Source of the DNA: Isoetes taiwanensis
Taxonomy: Eukaryota; Streptophyta; Lycopodiopsida; Isoetales; Isoetaceae
DNA: 64,000 bases
Reading direction: 5' to 3'
Assembly (NCBI GenBank): GCA_021234155.1
Contig: JAJEKV010000865.1
Span: 1-64,000 of the forward strand
Positions 36,930-48,055 of this stretch are shown here, piece by piece. The translations under genes were made by a program, and so were the position numbers. Numbering within the stretch: the first letter of the stretch is position 1; each line of letters opens with the position of its first letter. The notes under the pieces were generated by a model. That model saw only the letters and a program-made list of their open reading frames with translations. It ran no database searches and was not told the origin of the DNA.

Positions 36930-38999
36930 CTAGTAATGGTGCCCAGCGTTGCTGGGCATATGTTGGGAACATGTGTGGACGAAAACCTCTTTAGCTCATA
37001 CTCTTTTTCATAAATCTAATATAATAGAAATCAAGCCTATCATTGCTGAACTTTAAGAGGTTTTTGTGCATTCGACACCCTTCCTCTTCTCTTTGCCTCT
37101 TGCTCTATCCCACATTTCCCTTTTTCCTCGTTTTTCTACATACTTTTCCTTTGCCTTTTCCCTTTTTTCTTTTTATTCTTACACGTCTTCTTTTTTCTTT
37201 CTCTCTTTTTTCCTTTTTTTACCCCTTCATCCTTCTCTTCCCTTCCCTTTCCCCTGTCCCTTTTTCCCTTCCCTTTTTTCTGACGCACTTTTTCCCTTCC
37301 CTTTCTTCCCGCCCTTCCCATTTTTCCCTTTCCTTTTTTCCATTCTTTTTCTTTTTTGCTTTCCCTTTTCCCATGCACTTTTTTCGTTCTATTTTCCCTA
37401 TTTTTTCATGTGCTTCTTTTCTTCCTTTCCCCAGCCTCTTCCTCTTTATCCCTTGCCCTTTTCCACATCTCTTTTCTCATTTCCCTCTCCCCTTTTCCTC
37501 ATGCCAATTTTCCCTTCCCTTCCCCTCTTTCCGCCTTCTTTTTTCTTTTACCTACCCCTTCTCTTTTCATTCTTTTGCCACCCTTTGGCTTTTTTTGCAC
37601 TTTTCCTTTTCCTTTCCCTTTTCCCCTTTCTTTTTTTTATTTTCTCATTCCTATGCCTCTTTCCATTTCCCTTTTTCTCTACCTTTTTATGTGCCCTTTT
37701 TCCTCCTTTTCCCACCTCTCCCCTTTTTCCACTTTGCCCTTTTCTTTTCCTTTTTTCTTTTTTCTTTTTCCTTTTTCCTTTTTCCTTTTCCTTTTTCCCA
37801 TGTTCTTTTTCCTCTTTCCATTTTCCCTTTCCATTTTGCCTTTCTTCCCGTGCCTTTTTCCCCTTCCTCTTCCTCCTTTTCAATTCCTTGCTTCTCATCC
37901 TTCTCATGTTGGATTTTTTCCCTTTTTTCATTTACGACCCTTTTCTTTTTCCTTTTCCAAGCCTTTTTCCCTTTCCCTTTTCCTGATGGACTTTTTCCTT
38001 TCTGTTTTCCTCCATTCCCGGTCCTTTCCCTCTTCCTCTTTTACCCGTGCTTTTTTTCCCTTTCCTTCACCCTTTCTCCCTTCCTTTTCTTTTCCCATGC
38101 CCTTCCCAAGTTTTTTCTTTTTTTCTATGCCCATTTTCCTCTTTTTCTCCATCCTTTCCCTCTTCCCCTTTTTTTTCATATCTTTTTTAAGCTTCCTTTT
38201 CTCCCTTTCTTCACTATTTTTGTCTTCCCTTTTTTCGCTTGACTTTTCCCCTTCCTTTTTTCTCATTTCCCTCTTCTTTTTTTCGAATGCCCTTTTCCAT
38301 TTTCCATTTCCTCCTTTGCCCCTCCCTTTTTCTTTCTCCTTTCACTTTCCCTTTTTCCCATCCCTTCTCCCCATCCTTTTTTTGTTCCCCCTTTTTCCTG
38401 CCCTTTTCCTCATTTTCCCAACCTTTCATTCTTTTCCTTTTCTTGGTGCCCCTTTTCCCGTCCCTTTCCCTCTCTCTTTTCCTTTTCCATGTCATTTTTC
38501 CCTTCCATTTTCTTCTTTCCACACCCTTTCCCTTTTTCTCCTTTTTCCCATGTTCTTTTTCATGCTCTTTTTCTTTCCTTCATTTTCCCATTCTTCACCC
38601 TTTTTCCTCTTTCCCTTTTTCCAAAGCCATTTCCCCTTCCCTTTTCCCCTTTACATTTTCCTTTTTTCCTCGTGCCCTTCCCCCCTCCCTTTTAATTTTT
38701 TCTTTTCCTTTCCCTTTTCCCATACATTTTTCTCTTCTCTTATCCCCACCGATTTCCCTTTCTCATTTTATCTTTTCTCCGTGCCTTTTTTCCCCTTCAT
38801 GTTCTCTCTTTCCTCCTCCCTTTTCCTTTTTCCCCCTTTTCCTTTACCCCTTCCCCAAAAGAGGTCAAAATATGACCAATCACGGTGGTAGGAATTTGTG
38901 CAAGAAATCTTGGCCTTTGGATGCACCTAGATGATCTCGGCCATTCAAATTAGGGCTTGATCCAATCCAAGAATTACGGTATAACATTATAATATAAGA
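36930..38999 (-). mobile_element. Helitron D: GA/CT-tract element, complete
   Basis: On the minus strand it starts TCTTATATTATAATGTTATA (38999) and ends with a hairpin then CTAG (36930-36933 in reverse). The hairpin is perfect, GCCCAGC-GTT-GCTGGGC at 36941-36957, 7 bases inside the CTAG. Removing the element joins TTCTATTGAA to TTATGGACC, exactly the uninterrupted satellite, with A|T at the target and no duplication. These are the defining features of Helitron insertion. The interior is a polypyrimidine tract on the plus strand. It has no coding capacity. Confidence 0.95.
37075..38860. repeat. 1.8-kb homopyrimidine tract (in Helitron D)
   Basis: The reverse complement of the tract in Helitron C with small indels, so the two are sister copies. 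Long plus-strand frames (up to 511 codons) are artefacts of composition. Confidence 0.95.
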
Positions 39000-39422
39000 T
39001 TATGGACCAGTAATTTGGTCTAAAAGTCGTCTCTAGACGAACATTACTAATTGATGAAACTCGTGATCCAGAAATCTTGCCTTTACAATGTGCACATGCA
39101 TTTTATACAAGTAGGAATCTTTCATCATTGGATGTACCACATTAAGACGTCCGGCGCTTGTGGACAGTTGAAGTTCTCATGGTCCGATAACTTAAAGGAG
39201 GGTCCTTATTTTTGTACATTGGCGTGACGTTTTGTTTGAGGTAGACAATGCCCCTACTTTTTGCTAGAACCAACAAGGAGTTGCAATGCACAAAGATGTG
39301 CTGTTTTAATTTTGTTATCCACGAAACAAACGATAAAAACACTATAAGGTCTTAGTCTCCTCTATCTGAAAAACGAGCGAAATTTTCTCATTTTATGAGC
39401 CAGAAAAAAGTTATTTCCATTA
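39000..39422 (-). repeat. Satellite segment between Helitrons D and E
   Basis: Reverse satellite from TTATGGACCAGTAATTTGG to AAAGTTATTTCCATTA, continuous in sequence with 36929 on one side and with 44220 on the other once the Helitrons are removed. A ~50-bp piece (GTCGAAGATC...CCGTTGAAAA) is missing at about 39347. Confidence 0.92.
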
Positions 39423-40589
39423 CTAGTAACGGTGCCCAGCGTTGCTGGGCATAAGTTGAGAGCATAGATTGGGAGCCCGTAAAGGTTTTCACAGAAATGA
39501 GAATAACCAAGCCCCATGTTGCTTTGCTACATTTGATCCCTATCAAAGACCAACAAACGTAGTAGAAACATAGTGAGGACTTGTAAAGGATTTTCAACAT
39601 TAGAGGGGTATGATAATGGTAACTCAAAAATACCACCTTCATAAAAATTTGTATTATGGGATCGTATATCTATGCGAAATTTTAAATGCCTGAAGGGTAT
39701 GAGGATAATGTCTCGAAGATACTACTTTTGAATATTATGTTCACTATACTTTATATACATACTATGGGTCATGTGGGCTTTATGTTAGCAATTGATGCTT
39801 GGTAATGCGCAAAAGAGTGTCTACAATATCAGATGCATTTGGATTAGAAGTATGACTTTTGTTTAAGAGATAGTGACTATATCATGTATTGCAATAGTGC
39901 ACAACCTACTTATACATTGACCCATTCATTGCTATATCAAAGGTATTATAAATATGGATTATAGTTGGAATTAGCCTTAGCCTTTACACAATGAATAGTA
40001 ATTCATCCTCTTATCAAGGTGGGGGGGGGGTAAATAAAAAACAAAACCAAAGCTACCACTTACAAAATTCCATGCAAAACCATTAACGAAAACCTTCACA
40101 ACAAAGGCAATTAATCTTACTTTATCTTGTGCGTAACAATGGTATAATGTGCATGGATTGCTAAATATAAATGTTGTCTTGAGTATAATATTAAAGTGCA
40201 ATGCATCTTCGAAAGCTTGAATATCATAGAAAATAGAAATAGAAAATAGACCACCTTCGATGGGCATTCCGTGCGATTCTTCACAAAGAGGGGTATTAAT
40301 GTGCAGGGTCGTAATGTGTTATGTTGGACTGTTGGACCATTTTTTGATGGGTATCACGTTGCCTCCTTTAAAAGGGTTATGAAGCTTTCGAATTAATGAA
40401 CACCATGTGTTTGCACTTAGAAAACCCTATCTCATGCTTGATTTTATTTATAAGAAGCAAAGAAGGCGTGGCGTGTTCCAATTTCAAAAGATATTGTCAT
40501 TTCGAAAAGCCACAGGAAAACAACTGTAAAGATACACATCCACTTTTAAGCAACATGAACTCCATTAACTTAAATCCTTAGTGGCAAGT

Positions 40590-41631
40590 ACAGCTGCAAG
40601 TGAGCAAGCAAAAAATCATAAACAATGGCAGAGAGACCAGATGTATGCAACAACCAAAACAAAATGAAATAGATCATGTAAAGGAATTTTCAGGAAAAGA
40701 ACATCAAGCTGTGGCTTACATTTATGATGACTAACCAACAGAAGAATAATTCTAGCAAGCATCTTTTTTCTTACCTCCAATAATGGAATCTTCCTTCTCA
40801 ATTGCTTTGAATAAACAGAATTGCATATGGTTTCTCTGCCATGGAAGTACACATGCATATATGCAAATGTCAAGCATGATCACTGTCATTGTATAATTTC
40901 AGCTCTAGCTATATCTCAATCAGAATTCTTATAGATCTTTTCATGCTGAAAGGAAGCAGCATACCCAACTGTCTATATTGTGCAGATTGAAGGTGATGTT
41001 CTGTATCTTGAAACTATAAGAATATCATGAAATACCATTGCAAAATCTAACTCCAAATGCATCAGACCCGTTAACTTCATGCATTGAAGTGTTGAGATCA
41101 TGATCAATCTTCAAGCCATCATTATGTGCAGCGTTTCTGAAGGGAGAACTAAGAAAAGGAGTAAATAACATTGGAAAATGGCAAAGCCCCTGCCAAAGTT
41201 GAATTATAAAACAGTGCATCAGTTTGTCAAGAAAATTACATCTGGGAGATTGTTCTAAAGGCTGTGGCAACCAACCCCAAGATTTCTGGTATGCCCAAAT
41301 ACCAAAGGCAGCAATGTGGATCTTATGGATGCGGTTCAGTAGAAGTCTCGCCATAGCCATATTTGCTTCAAAGACCTAGTTGATTTTTTCTGATTTATTA
41401 TAGCTCACCCTGCAAACAACGATGTAAGTCTCAGTAACAATAACTGGATTTCAAGAATGTTGAATGTTTTCCAGGACCACTCATATTTTTTAAATCATTT
41501 TCACAAATTTAAAAAACAAAAGATTGGTTTCAGACATGAATGTGAAAGATATATGGAGAAACAACTAATGCAACTAAAAGAAACATAAAATCTTACCTCC
41601 TCTATAGCTTTACTGGAATCACTAGTAATGG
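40590..41631 (-). other. Gene-like captured region in Helitron E
   Basis: On the minus strand, splice-like signals are visible: donor-type GAG|GTAAGA at about 41596 and 40775, and acceptor-type TTTGCAG|GGTGAG at about 41411. Between them are frames of 111 codons (41025-41360) and 85 codons (40616-40873). I recognise no domain in either. Helitrons commonly pick up genomic exons and introns, so a captured plant gene piece is likely. The source gene is unknown. Confidence 0.35.
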
Positions 41632-43489
41632 TGCCAATTTTTGGGCATAAGGATGGGAATCTTTTTGGATGAAAACCTATTCAGCTCAGACTCTTTTTCA
41701 TAAATCTAATATAATAGAAACCAAGCCTAGCATTGCTGAGCTTTAAGAGGTTTTTCTGTATTCGACACCCTTCCTCTTCCCTTTGCCTTTTGCGCATTTC
41801 CCTTTTTCCTCGTCTCCCTACATACTTCCCTTTTTCTTTTTTTCTTTTTTTTCTCATTTTTCCTACACATCTTCCTTTTTCCTTTTTTTACCCTCTTTTC
41901 TTCCCTTCCTTTTCTTTTTCTCATTTTCCCTTCCCTTTTTTTGGACAAACTTTTCCCTTTCCATTTTTCCTTCATTTTCCATTTCCTTTTCACTTTCCCT
42001 TTCCGTTTTCCATGCCTTTTTAGTGCTCTTTTTCCCCACCTTTTCATCTTAGTTTTCTTCCTTTTCCCATCCTCTTCCTCTTTATCCCTTGCCCTTTTCT
42101 GCTTCTCTTTTCCCATTTCCCTCTCCCCTTTTCCTCTTGCCCACTTTCCCTTCCCTTCCCCTCTTTCCGCCTTCCTTTTCTTTTTCCTTTCCCTTCCCTT
42201 TTATTACTTCGCCACTCTTTTGCTTTTCCCTCTTCTTTTTCATTTTTTCTTTCACTATGCCTCTTTCCATTCCCTTTTCTTCACATTTTGTATGTGCCCC
42301 TTTTCCTCATTTCCTCACCATCTCTCCCTTTTCCTCTTTTTCTTTTTCCCTTTTCCCATGCTCTTTTTCCCCTTTCCTCACCCTTTACCTCTTCCCTTTT
42401 TTGTCGTGCCCTTTTCCCCTTTCTCTTCCTCTTTTTCAATTCCTTGCTCCTCACCCTTCTCCTGTTTCCCTTTCCCCTTCCCTTTTCCTCCTTTTCTGAC
42501 CATTTCTCTCTTTTCTTTTTCTCAGCCTTTTTCCTTTTCCCTTTTCCCAATGGACTTTTTCCTTTCCGTTTTCCTCTTTTTCCCCACCCTTTCCCCTTCC
42601 CTTTCCTTTTTCCATATCTGTTTTTTCACTTTTTTTTTTTTCCTTAATTCACCCTTTTCCTCTTCCCATTTTCAAGAGTGCCCTTTCCCCTTCCCTTTTC
42701 TCATTTCCCTCTTCCCTTTTCACGGGTTACATTTCCTCATTTGCCCCTCCCTTTTTTTTCTTTCTTCTTTCCTCTCCTTTTTCCCTTCCCTTCTCCCAAT
42801 CCTTTTCTTGTTCCCTCTTTTCCTTGACATTTTCCTCATTTTCTCAACCTTTCACTCTTTCCTTTTCTCGGTGCCCCTTTTCTCTTTCCTTTTTCTCTCT
42901 CTTTTCCCTTTGCATGCCATTTTTCACTTCCCTTTTCTTCTTTCCACACCCTTTCCCCTTTTCTCCTTTTTTCCATGCTCTTTTTCCCTTTCCTTTTTCC
43001 ATGCTCTTTATTTTCCCATTCTTCACCCTTTTTTCCCCTCTTTCCCTTTTCTATGACATTTTCCCTCCTTTTCCCCTTTACCTCTTCCCCTTTTTCTCAT
43101 GCACTTTTCTCAGGTTCCCTTCCCCCATCCCTTTTGATTTTTTCTTTCCCTTTCCCTTTTCCCATACATTTTTATCTTCTCTTATCCCCACCCTTTTGCC
43201 TTTCTCACTTTCCCTTTTCCCCTGCCTTTTTGCCCCTTCCGTTCTCTCTTTCATCCTCCCTTTTCCCTTTTCCCTTTTTTTGCTTTTTGCCCCTTCGTTC
43301 TCTCTTTCCTCCTCCCTTTTCCCTTTTCCCCCTTTTCCTTTACCCTTTCCTCATAAGAGATCAAAACATGACCAATCACAGTGGTAAGTTGTGCAAGAAA
43401 TCGGCCTTTGGATGCCAGAGATGATCTCGGCCATTCAAATTAGGGCTTGATCCAATCCAGGAATTACGGTATAACATTATAATATAAGA
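41632..43489 (-). mobile_element. Helitron F: GA/CT-tract element nested in Helitron E
   Basis: The 5' end in reverse is TCTTATATTATAATGTTATA at 43489. The 3' end in reverse is CTAG at 41632-41635, flanked by A (41631) and T (43490). The 3' hairpin has decayed to GCCCAAAAATTGGC. The 3' subterminal ~110 bp and 5' subterminal ~140 bp are close to those of Helitrons C and D, with more differences, so it is an older or separate lineage. Confidence 0.9.
41765..43350. repeat. 1.6-kb homopyrimidine tract (in Helitron F)
   Basis: C/T-only runs with rare interruptions. A ~55-bp end segment (CCCCTTCGTTCTCTCTTTC...CCCTCCC) is repeated at about 43223 and 43287. Plus-strand frames of up to 371 codons are compositional. 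Confidence 0.95.
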
Positions 43490-43491
43490 TA

Positions 43492-43767
43492 ATGCGAGGA
43501 AGAACAGATCTATGCCCTTATATGTGGTGCTCGATCTACACCAATGAAGCTATTGGATCCTTCAATGAATTTCTTCAATATTCATGCTTTGGTGGGGCGA
43601 GAATCATGCGCCATTGCACATTCTTTGCGAGTATGAGAAGGAGATGTTGTGGCTTTATTATTGCAAAAGAATGCAGCTTCAGATCTGTTGAAAGATGGCA
43701 ACAAAAAAATCAGAGACTTACATTTATCATCATTGAGGCAACCAATCCACTAAGGGTGAAGGGATAA
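43492..43767 (+). other. Unidentified 91-codon frame in Helitron E
   Basis: An open frame from ATG in ordinary-composition DNA immediately right of the nested element. It contains RTDLCPYMWCSIYTNEAIG and a Cys/Arg-rich middle. I recognise no family. It may be part of a captured exon; the reading direction and boundaries are not supported by anything else. Confidence 0.2.
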
Positions 43768-44219
43768 ATGGACCAAAGCGGCCATCTACGCTCTTAGAAA
43801 ATGGGGCGAGAACAATTTGACGGATAAGGCCATAGCCATGGCTTGGCCGTATACGCTTAAGTAATTGCATCTCGAACATTTCTTTTGTCGCGGGTCGGTA
43901 AAAAGAGAAACACCATAGCCAACTTTGTTAGGTGGTATAGAAGAAAGCGGGCTTGAGTGCAAGCGAGGAGGAGGTCGCGAGTAGAATGTGTAGAATGAGC
44001 TCTACCCCTGGCGTCATAGTCCGTTGTAAGGCGGGATCCATCTCGGAGTAGGCGGCGGGGGGGCATCATCACCGAGTTCTAGGGTTTTTCACAAAAGTTT
44101 CATATGAAAAAAGGGCCGATCTCAATCGTCTAACTTAGGGCACAATTAATCTTGGCCCGTCAATTTTAGGGGGCGAGATTGAAGGCGGTTATCTCTGGGG
44201 ATAATTTTATAATATAGGA

Positions 44220-44579
44220 TGGCAAAACACCTACGCCTCGGATGCATTAGCGTAATTTTCCCCAATACGGGAGGCAATTGGGTAAATTTCCTTGGGAATT
44301 GCTTCGTCGCGGTAGATCCTTTGTGTTTCTAAACCCTTTCTTCTGAGGAGCGTTAACTTGCATTAGGTCGGCTTGCTCTTAATGATCTCTTATGGTTCAT
44401 CCTCTAATTCCACATGCATAGCACACAAAGACAAATTCGTGCCCCCCTCCATTCGGCATGCGCAAAGTGGTGCATGCATGTGTGGATGCTTTCGAGTGCA
44501 TGGTGCACACTTGCATGGTATACCTATGTGAGCATCATCATTTGCATGCTAATCTAAACCGCATAAAGTGGTGTCCATA
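44220..44579 (-). repeat. Satellite, last segment of the reverse array
   Basis: Reverse satellite from TGGCAAAACACC to AAAGTGGTGTCCATA, where a Helitron 5' end begins. In an intact unit the next bases are TAATGGCCTATTGCC, which do not reappear in the window. Confidence 0.9.
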
Positions 44580-44738
44580 TCTTATATTATAATGTTATTG
44601 TGTAAGTGTTGGACCCGGCCCTAATTTGGCGACCCGATTTGATGAAATCAATGGAGGAGATGATGCCATGTCAGATTCTTGAAAATAACATGGTTTTTTT
44701 TGCTAGGGTTAGCGAGGGCGGCGTGTAGCACCGAGCTG

Positions 44739-44878
44739 CTAGCTCCTCCTCGAAGCATCTTACGAAACAATCTACGGGTTACCTATTCTTTCGGTGGATC
44801 TTTGGAGTTGGCTACTCCTCGAGAACTTACGGAACAATCTACGGGTTACCTATTCTTTCGGTGGGTTATAATATAAGA
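44739..44878 (-). repeat. ~58-bp direct repeat and an orphan Helitron 5' end
   Basis: CTCCTCGA...ACAATCTACGGGTTACC followed by TATTCTTTCGGTGG occurs at about 44742-44797 and 44812-44864. Directly after the second copy comes TTATAATATAAGA then T (44866-44879), which is a Helitron 5' end in reverse orientation facing the forward 5' end at 44580. No matching 3' end (A-CTAG plus hairpin) lies between them. Confidence 0.55.
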
Positions 44879-44879
44879 T

Positions 44880-46800
44880 TGCATGCCGTTGCAAAGGTTG
44901 TTATCGGTGACTTTCGGCCATGTCTAAAATCTGAGGCGGTGGGGTGGGTTTGAAACATTAGAAAAATGGGTGGTTGGTGCATATCGCGGGTCATCTGCCC
45001 GGTGTGCCTCGAGAGATGAAGATGGAAACCTACGGGTTGGAGAATCGAGGGGCATGAAAACAAAAGGTATTTTATCATAAAATATCATGTATCGTTGTTT
45101 AGTATTTAGGAGCTCATGTCTTGGAGCAACCATATCCACCATCGATGAAACAAAGCTATTGAGCAAGGTAAGATTTTGAGCATGTTTGAGTTCCTTAGTT
45201 TTCATGGTTGGTTGTATATGAAAAAGCCAAAAGCAAGCGGCATTTTCTAGGGGCAAAGCGGGGAAATAGTTTTGGGACATCCTTTAGGCGGTATTGAATA
45301 TAAATGGTGTTTTTTTTTTTTTTCTTGAGGCAGATCAGAATTTTTTGAATGGCATTTTCCATAAAAACCAGCTTTGTGCATTAGATTCCTTTAAGCGCCA
45401 TATTCTGCCATTTTCTCTTATGCATCACCTTCATGCAAGTCTTTTAGGATGCTAGAGCACGCTGCAATGAAGCAATGAAGGTAGACCTTAATTAAATAAA
45501 TAGCACAATAATCAAATTTATCGATTATAAGCGGTGTATGGAAGCTTTATATTATGTGTGCTTGGCCTTATAGATCGAGGATTTAAAGGAACTCGATCTT
45601 TGCTTTTGGAGTTTATGGACCAACCATGTTTGAAATGCAGCTTGAACTATTTCGTCTTCTTCATGTATAGTCATATTTTAAGTGAAGGACATCCGGTATT
45701 AGGAGGATAACTTCAATTGAAACTATAAGCACTTGGTAAGGCTTCATCTTATTTGTTTCTTTGTTTGCTTTGGAATGAAAATGGATGAAGATGTTGCAGG
45801 TCTGTCCCAAGTACTAAAGATGCACATCTCCATTATTTTTGTTGGCTGATGAGTCTAATATTGTGAATAATTCACGGACATTACAGCATTACAGCAGTTA
45901 GCGAGTTGGTGCATATGGCCCAAAAGCTTGGTCAATTGTGAAGCTTATCGGTTGGAGCACAAAAAGAAGCATAATGTACAAAAGGTCAATTTCATTATCT
46001 CTACTTTATGTTTTATTTTATCCAACTCAAGGCATTTCACGAGTTGTAAAAGTTCCTTTACTCCAAAGCTTTATGGTTCATGTATTGGCGAGGTTTGATG
46101 GCTAATAGATATGATTCCACATCTAAAGTATCTTTGCATTTGTCTCATCTCTTGCTTACCAAATATGCGAGATCACATGATGCTACTTCTTAAATCTGGA
46201 ACATCAATTGATCCATTATAGTTTAGAGCTTGCTTGATACGATCGAGGCATAAGAGCCATGTCGAAGTCCTAAAGTCCTAAAATGATCCTCTGAGAAGGT
46301 AAATCATTGGCATACTACCTATAGTCACGAAATTAAATGTAAAGATCTGATAAAAGTTGTCCTTTGTCACACTTTGAAGAAGATTGAGATCAACCCGGAT
46401 ATTATTTACTCTAAAGGGCAAATAGATGCACAATTTTTTTGTTATATATTTTTTGACAATCGGATATTTGTTGCACAATGCACTAGCTTTGGGCTTCTTA
46501 TGTGTGATGCAACGATTCAAATGATGTTGAAGTGTGCTTGGTGTGACAATATCTTCCATCTTTTAATAAAGTATTCTTGTGAACAATCTTCTTTCTTATT
46601 TTGGGAGGGGGTTGGGTTTCGTGCCAGCCGCATGTAACGCCGCATGCGGCGTTCCCATGGTCTTGCGGCCCCCCTCCGGCATCCAGCTTCCCCTCGGGGG
46701 ATCAGCGAGTTAAAGCGAAATTAAATTACTGTTTTGAAGAGGGACGTGACATTGAATGATGGGATTTGAATTATGGAATCATTTGAAGCATTTCGCTACG
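44880..46800. other. No recognisable gene
   Basis: AT-rich, intron-like sequence. Small frames on both strands (118 codons at 44924-45280 minus; 93 codons at 46278-46559 minus) overlap one another and show no domain. Near 46623-46660 is a palindromic GC patch, GTAACGCCGCATGCGGCGTT, whose core AACGCCGCATGCGGCGTT is a perfect 18-bp palindrome. Confidence 0.4.
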
Positions 46801-46809
46801 AATTTTTGT

Positions 46810-47262
46810 GCTCAGCTCGGCTCTTCAGCGCCTCAAGCAGGTCAGTCATCGCCATACTGGGAGCGCATTCTTCAGCGCCTCAAGCAGGTCCGTCATCGCC
46901 ATACGAGCTGAAGCCCGGCATATTTTTTGTATCGGGATTACGGTGAAGCCCGGCGGTGCCGAACTTCGATTGATCAAGCAGGTTGGTTTATTTTTGTATC
47001 AGGGTCGATGCAGCTTGATAATGCCATTGCAAATATCTTACACCTAACCAAGTTTTTTTTCTTTTGGAAGTCTTTTTGTTTTGCTTTCGAAGTCATCGCC
47101 ATACGGTGAAATATCTGAGCTTTCATTGCGGCATATTTTTTTGTATCGAGGGGGTTCACGGTAGGCCCGGCCGAATCTGCCCGAAACTCTCGATTGATCA
47201 AGCAGGTTGGTTTATTTTTGTATCAGGGTGGATGCAGCTTGATAATGCCATTGCAAACTATT
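46810..47262 (+). repeat. Short tandem duplications
   Basis: TTCAGCGCCTCAAGCAGGTC followed by GTCATCGCCATAC occurs at about 46825 and 46871. ATTGATCAAGCAGGTTGG followed by TTTATTTTTGTATCAGGGT and GATGCAGCTTGATAATGCCA occurs at about 46970 and 47192. GTATCG..., CGGTGAAGCCCGGC-type pieces also recur at about 46930 and 47160. Local duplication of a ~220-bp unit explains these. Confidence 0.7.
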
Positions 47263-47449
47263 CTTCAAAAGATTATGCCCCATGTCTGATTTGGTCTGCT
47301 CAAACATGATTTATACTAGAAGTAGTTTCTAATTTTGGTTGAAGCACAAAGAATGCGATCTAAAAGCTTGGTTTTACGCTATCGGGTCAAGCACAATCGG
47401 CGTGCCTTTTACGGTATTGAACCCGATTGGGGGGCGGTTTTGCATCCTA

Positions 47450-48055
47450 TATCGATAGGTACAATTGCTACGTGCTTTTATTAATAGAGTATCATTTGCT
47501 ATATCTGATAGGTACAAATGTTACGTGCTTTTTGACTTTACTTGGATCGAGAATTACACTTTCTGTGTCATCCATAAGCTCTGATTTGTAGATGTCTGAA
47601 AATGTTGCATTGATCTTTGAGTGCATGCCCCCTTTTATGGCTGATCTGTCTTTACATAAAGAGTATATATACACAAGTTTCTGTAGAAGAACAACTTTGT
47701 CAACAAATGCGAAATTGGGTAATTTGCATTTTGTTTTGCATAAGCGAGAATCATCTTAAGCGATGCACCCTCTGTTAGTCTTTGCGAGAATTGAATCTCC
47801 CAAATGTTGTCCACTGTTAGAAGCCTGGAACCAAGAAGATGCCAAGGGTGTATTATAGGCTGCCATTTTAGCGAAGCTATCGCTCTTCGATATGCCCTGT
47901 TCATCAAATGTGGTTTAGGCCATAGAAAAGCTAGATATCTAGATCGACTATATAAGTGTTAGGTACAATTTAATTGGGGGTTTCCATATGTTACAAGATC
48001 GACTTTACTTGGATCAAAATTACAGTTTCTGTGTCATCCATAAGCTCTGATTGTT
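47450..48055 (+). repeat. Dispersed short direct repeats
   Basis: GACTTTACTTGGATC then TTTCTGTGTCATCCATAAGC and TCTGATT occurs at about 47534 and 48001. GATAGGTACAA...TACGTGCTTTT occurs at about 47454 and 47506, and a relative TTAGGTACAATT lies at about 47960. Between 48060 and 49900 I see only small unassigned frames (for example 93 codons at 48758-49039, plus strand) and a 30-bp repeat around GTGGAGTGGC..CCATCTATTT at 48425/48467. Confidence 0.55.

Larger units (their letters stand above)
39423..44219 (-). mobile_element. Helitron E: 4.8 kb, carries captured sequence and a nested Helitron
   Basis: The 3' end in reverse is CTAG at 39423-39426 with the perfect hairpin GCCCAGC-GTT-GCTGGGC at 39434-39450. 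The 5' end in reverse is TCCTATATTATAAAATTAT at 44219. Removing it joins TTATTTCCATTA to TGGCAAAACACC, the intact satellite, with A|T at the target. Without the nested element it is about 2.9 kb. The interior is ordinary AT-rich sequence with intron-like splice sites, unlike the GA-tract family, so it probably carries captured gene pieces that I cannot name. Confidence 0.9.

Noticed and set aside
44700-44760. GCTAG words between 44580 and 44878 as a 3' end for the reverse 5' end at 44878
   Set aside because: Not preceded by A and with no hairpin at the right distance.
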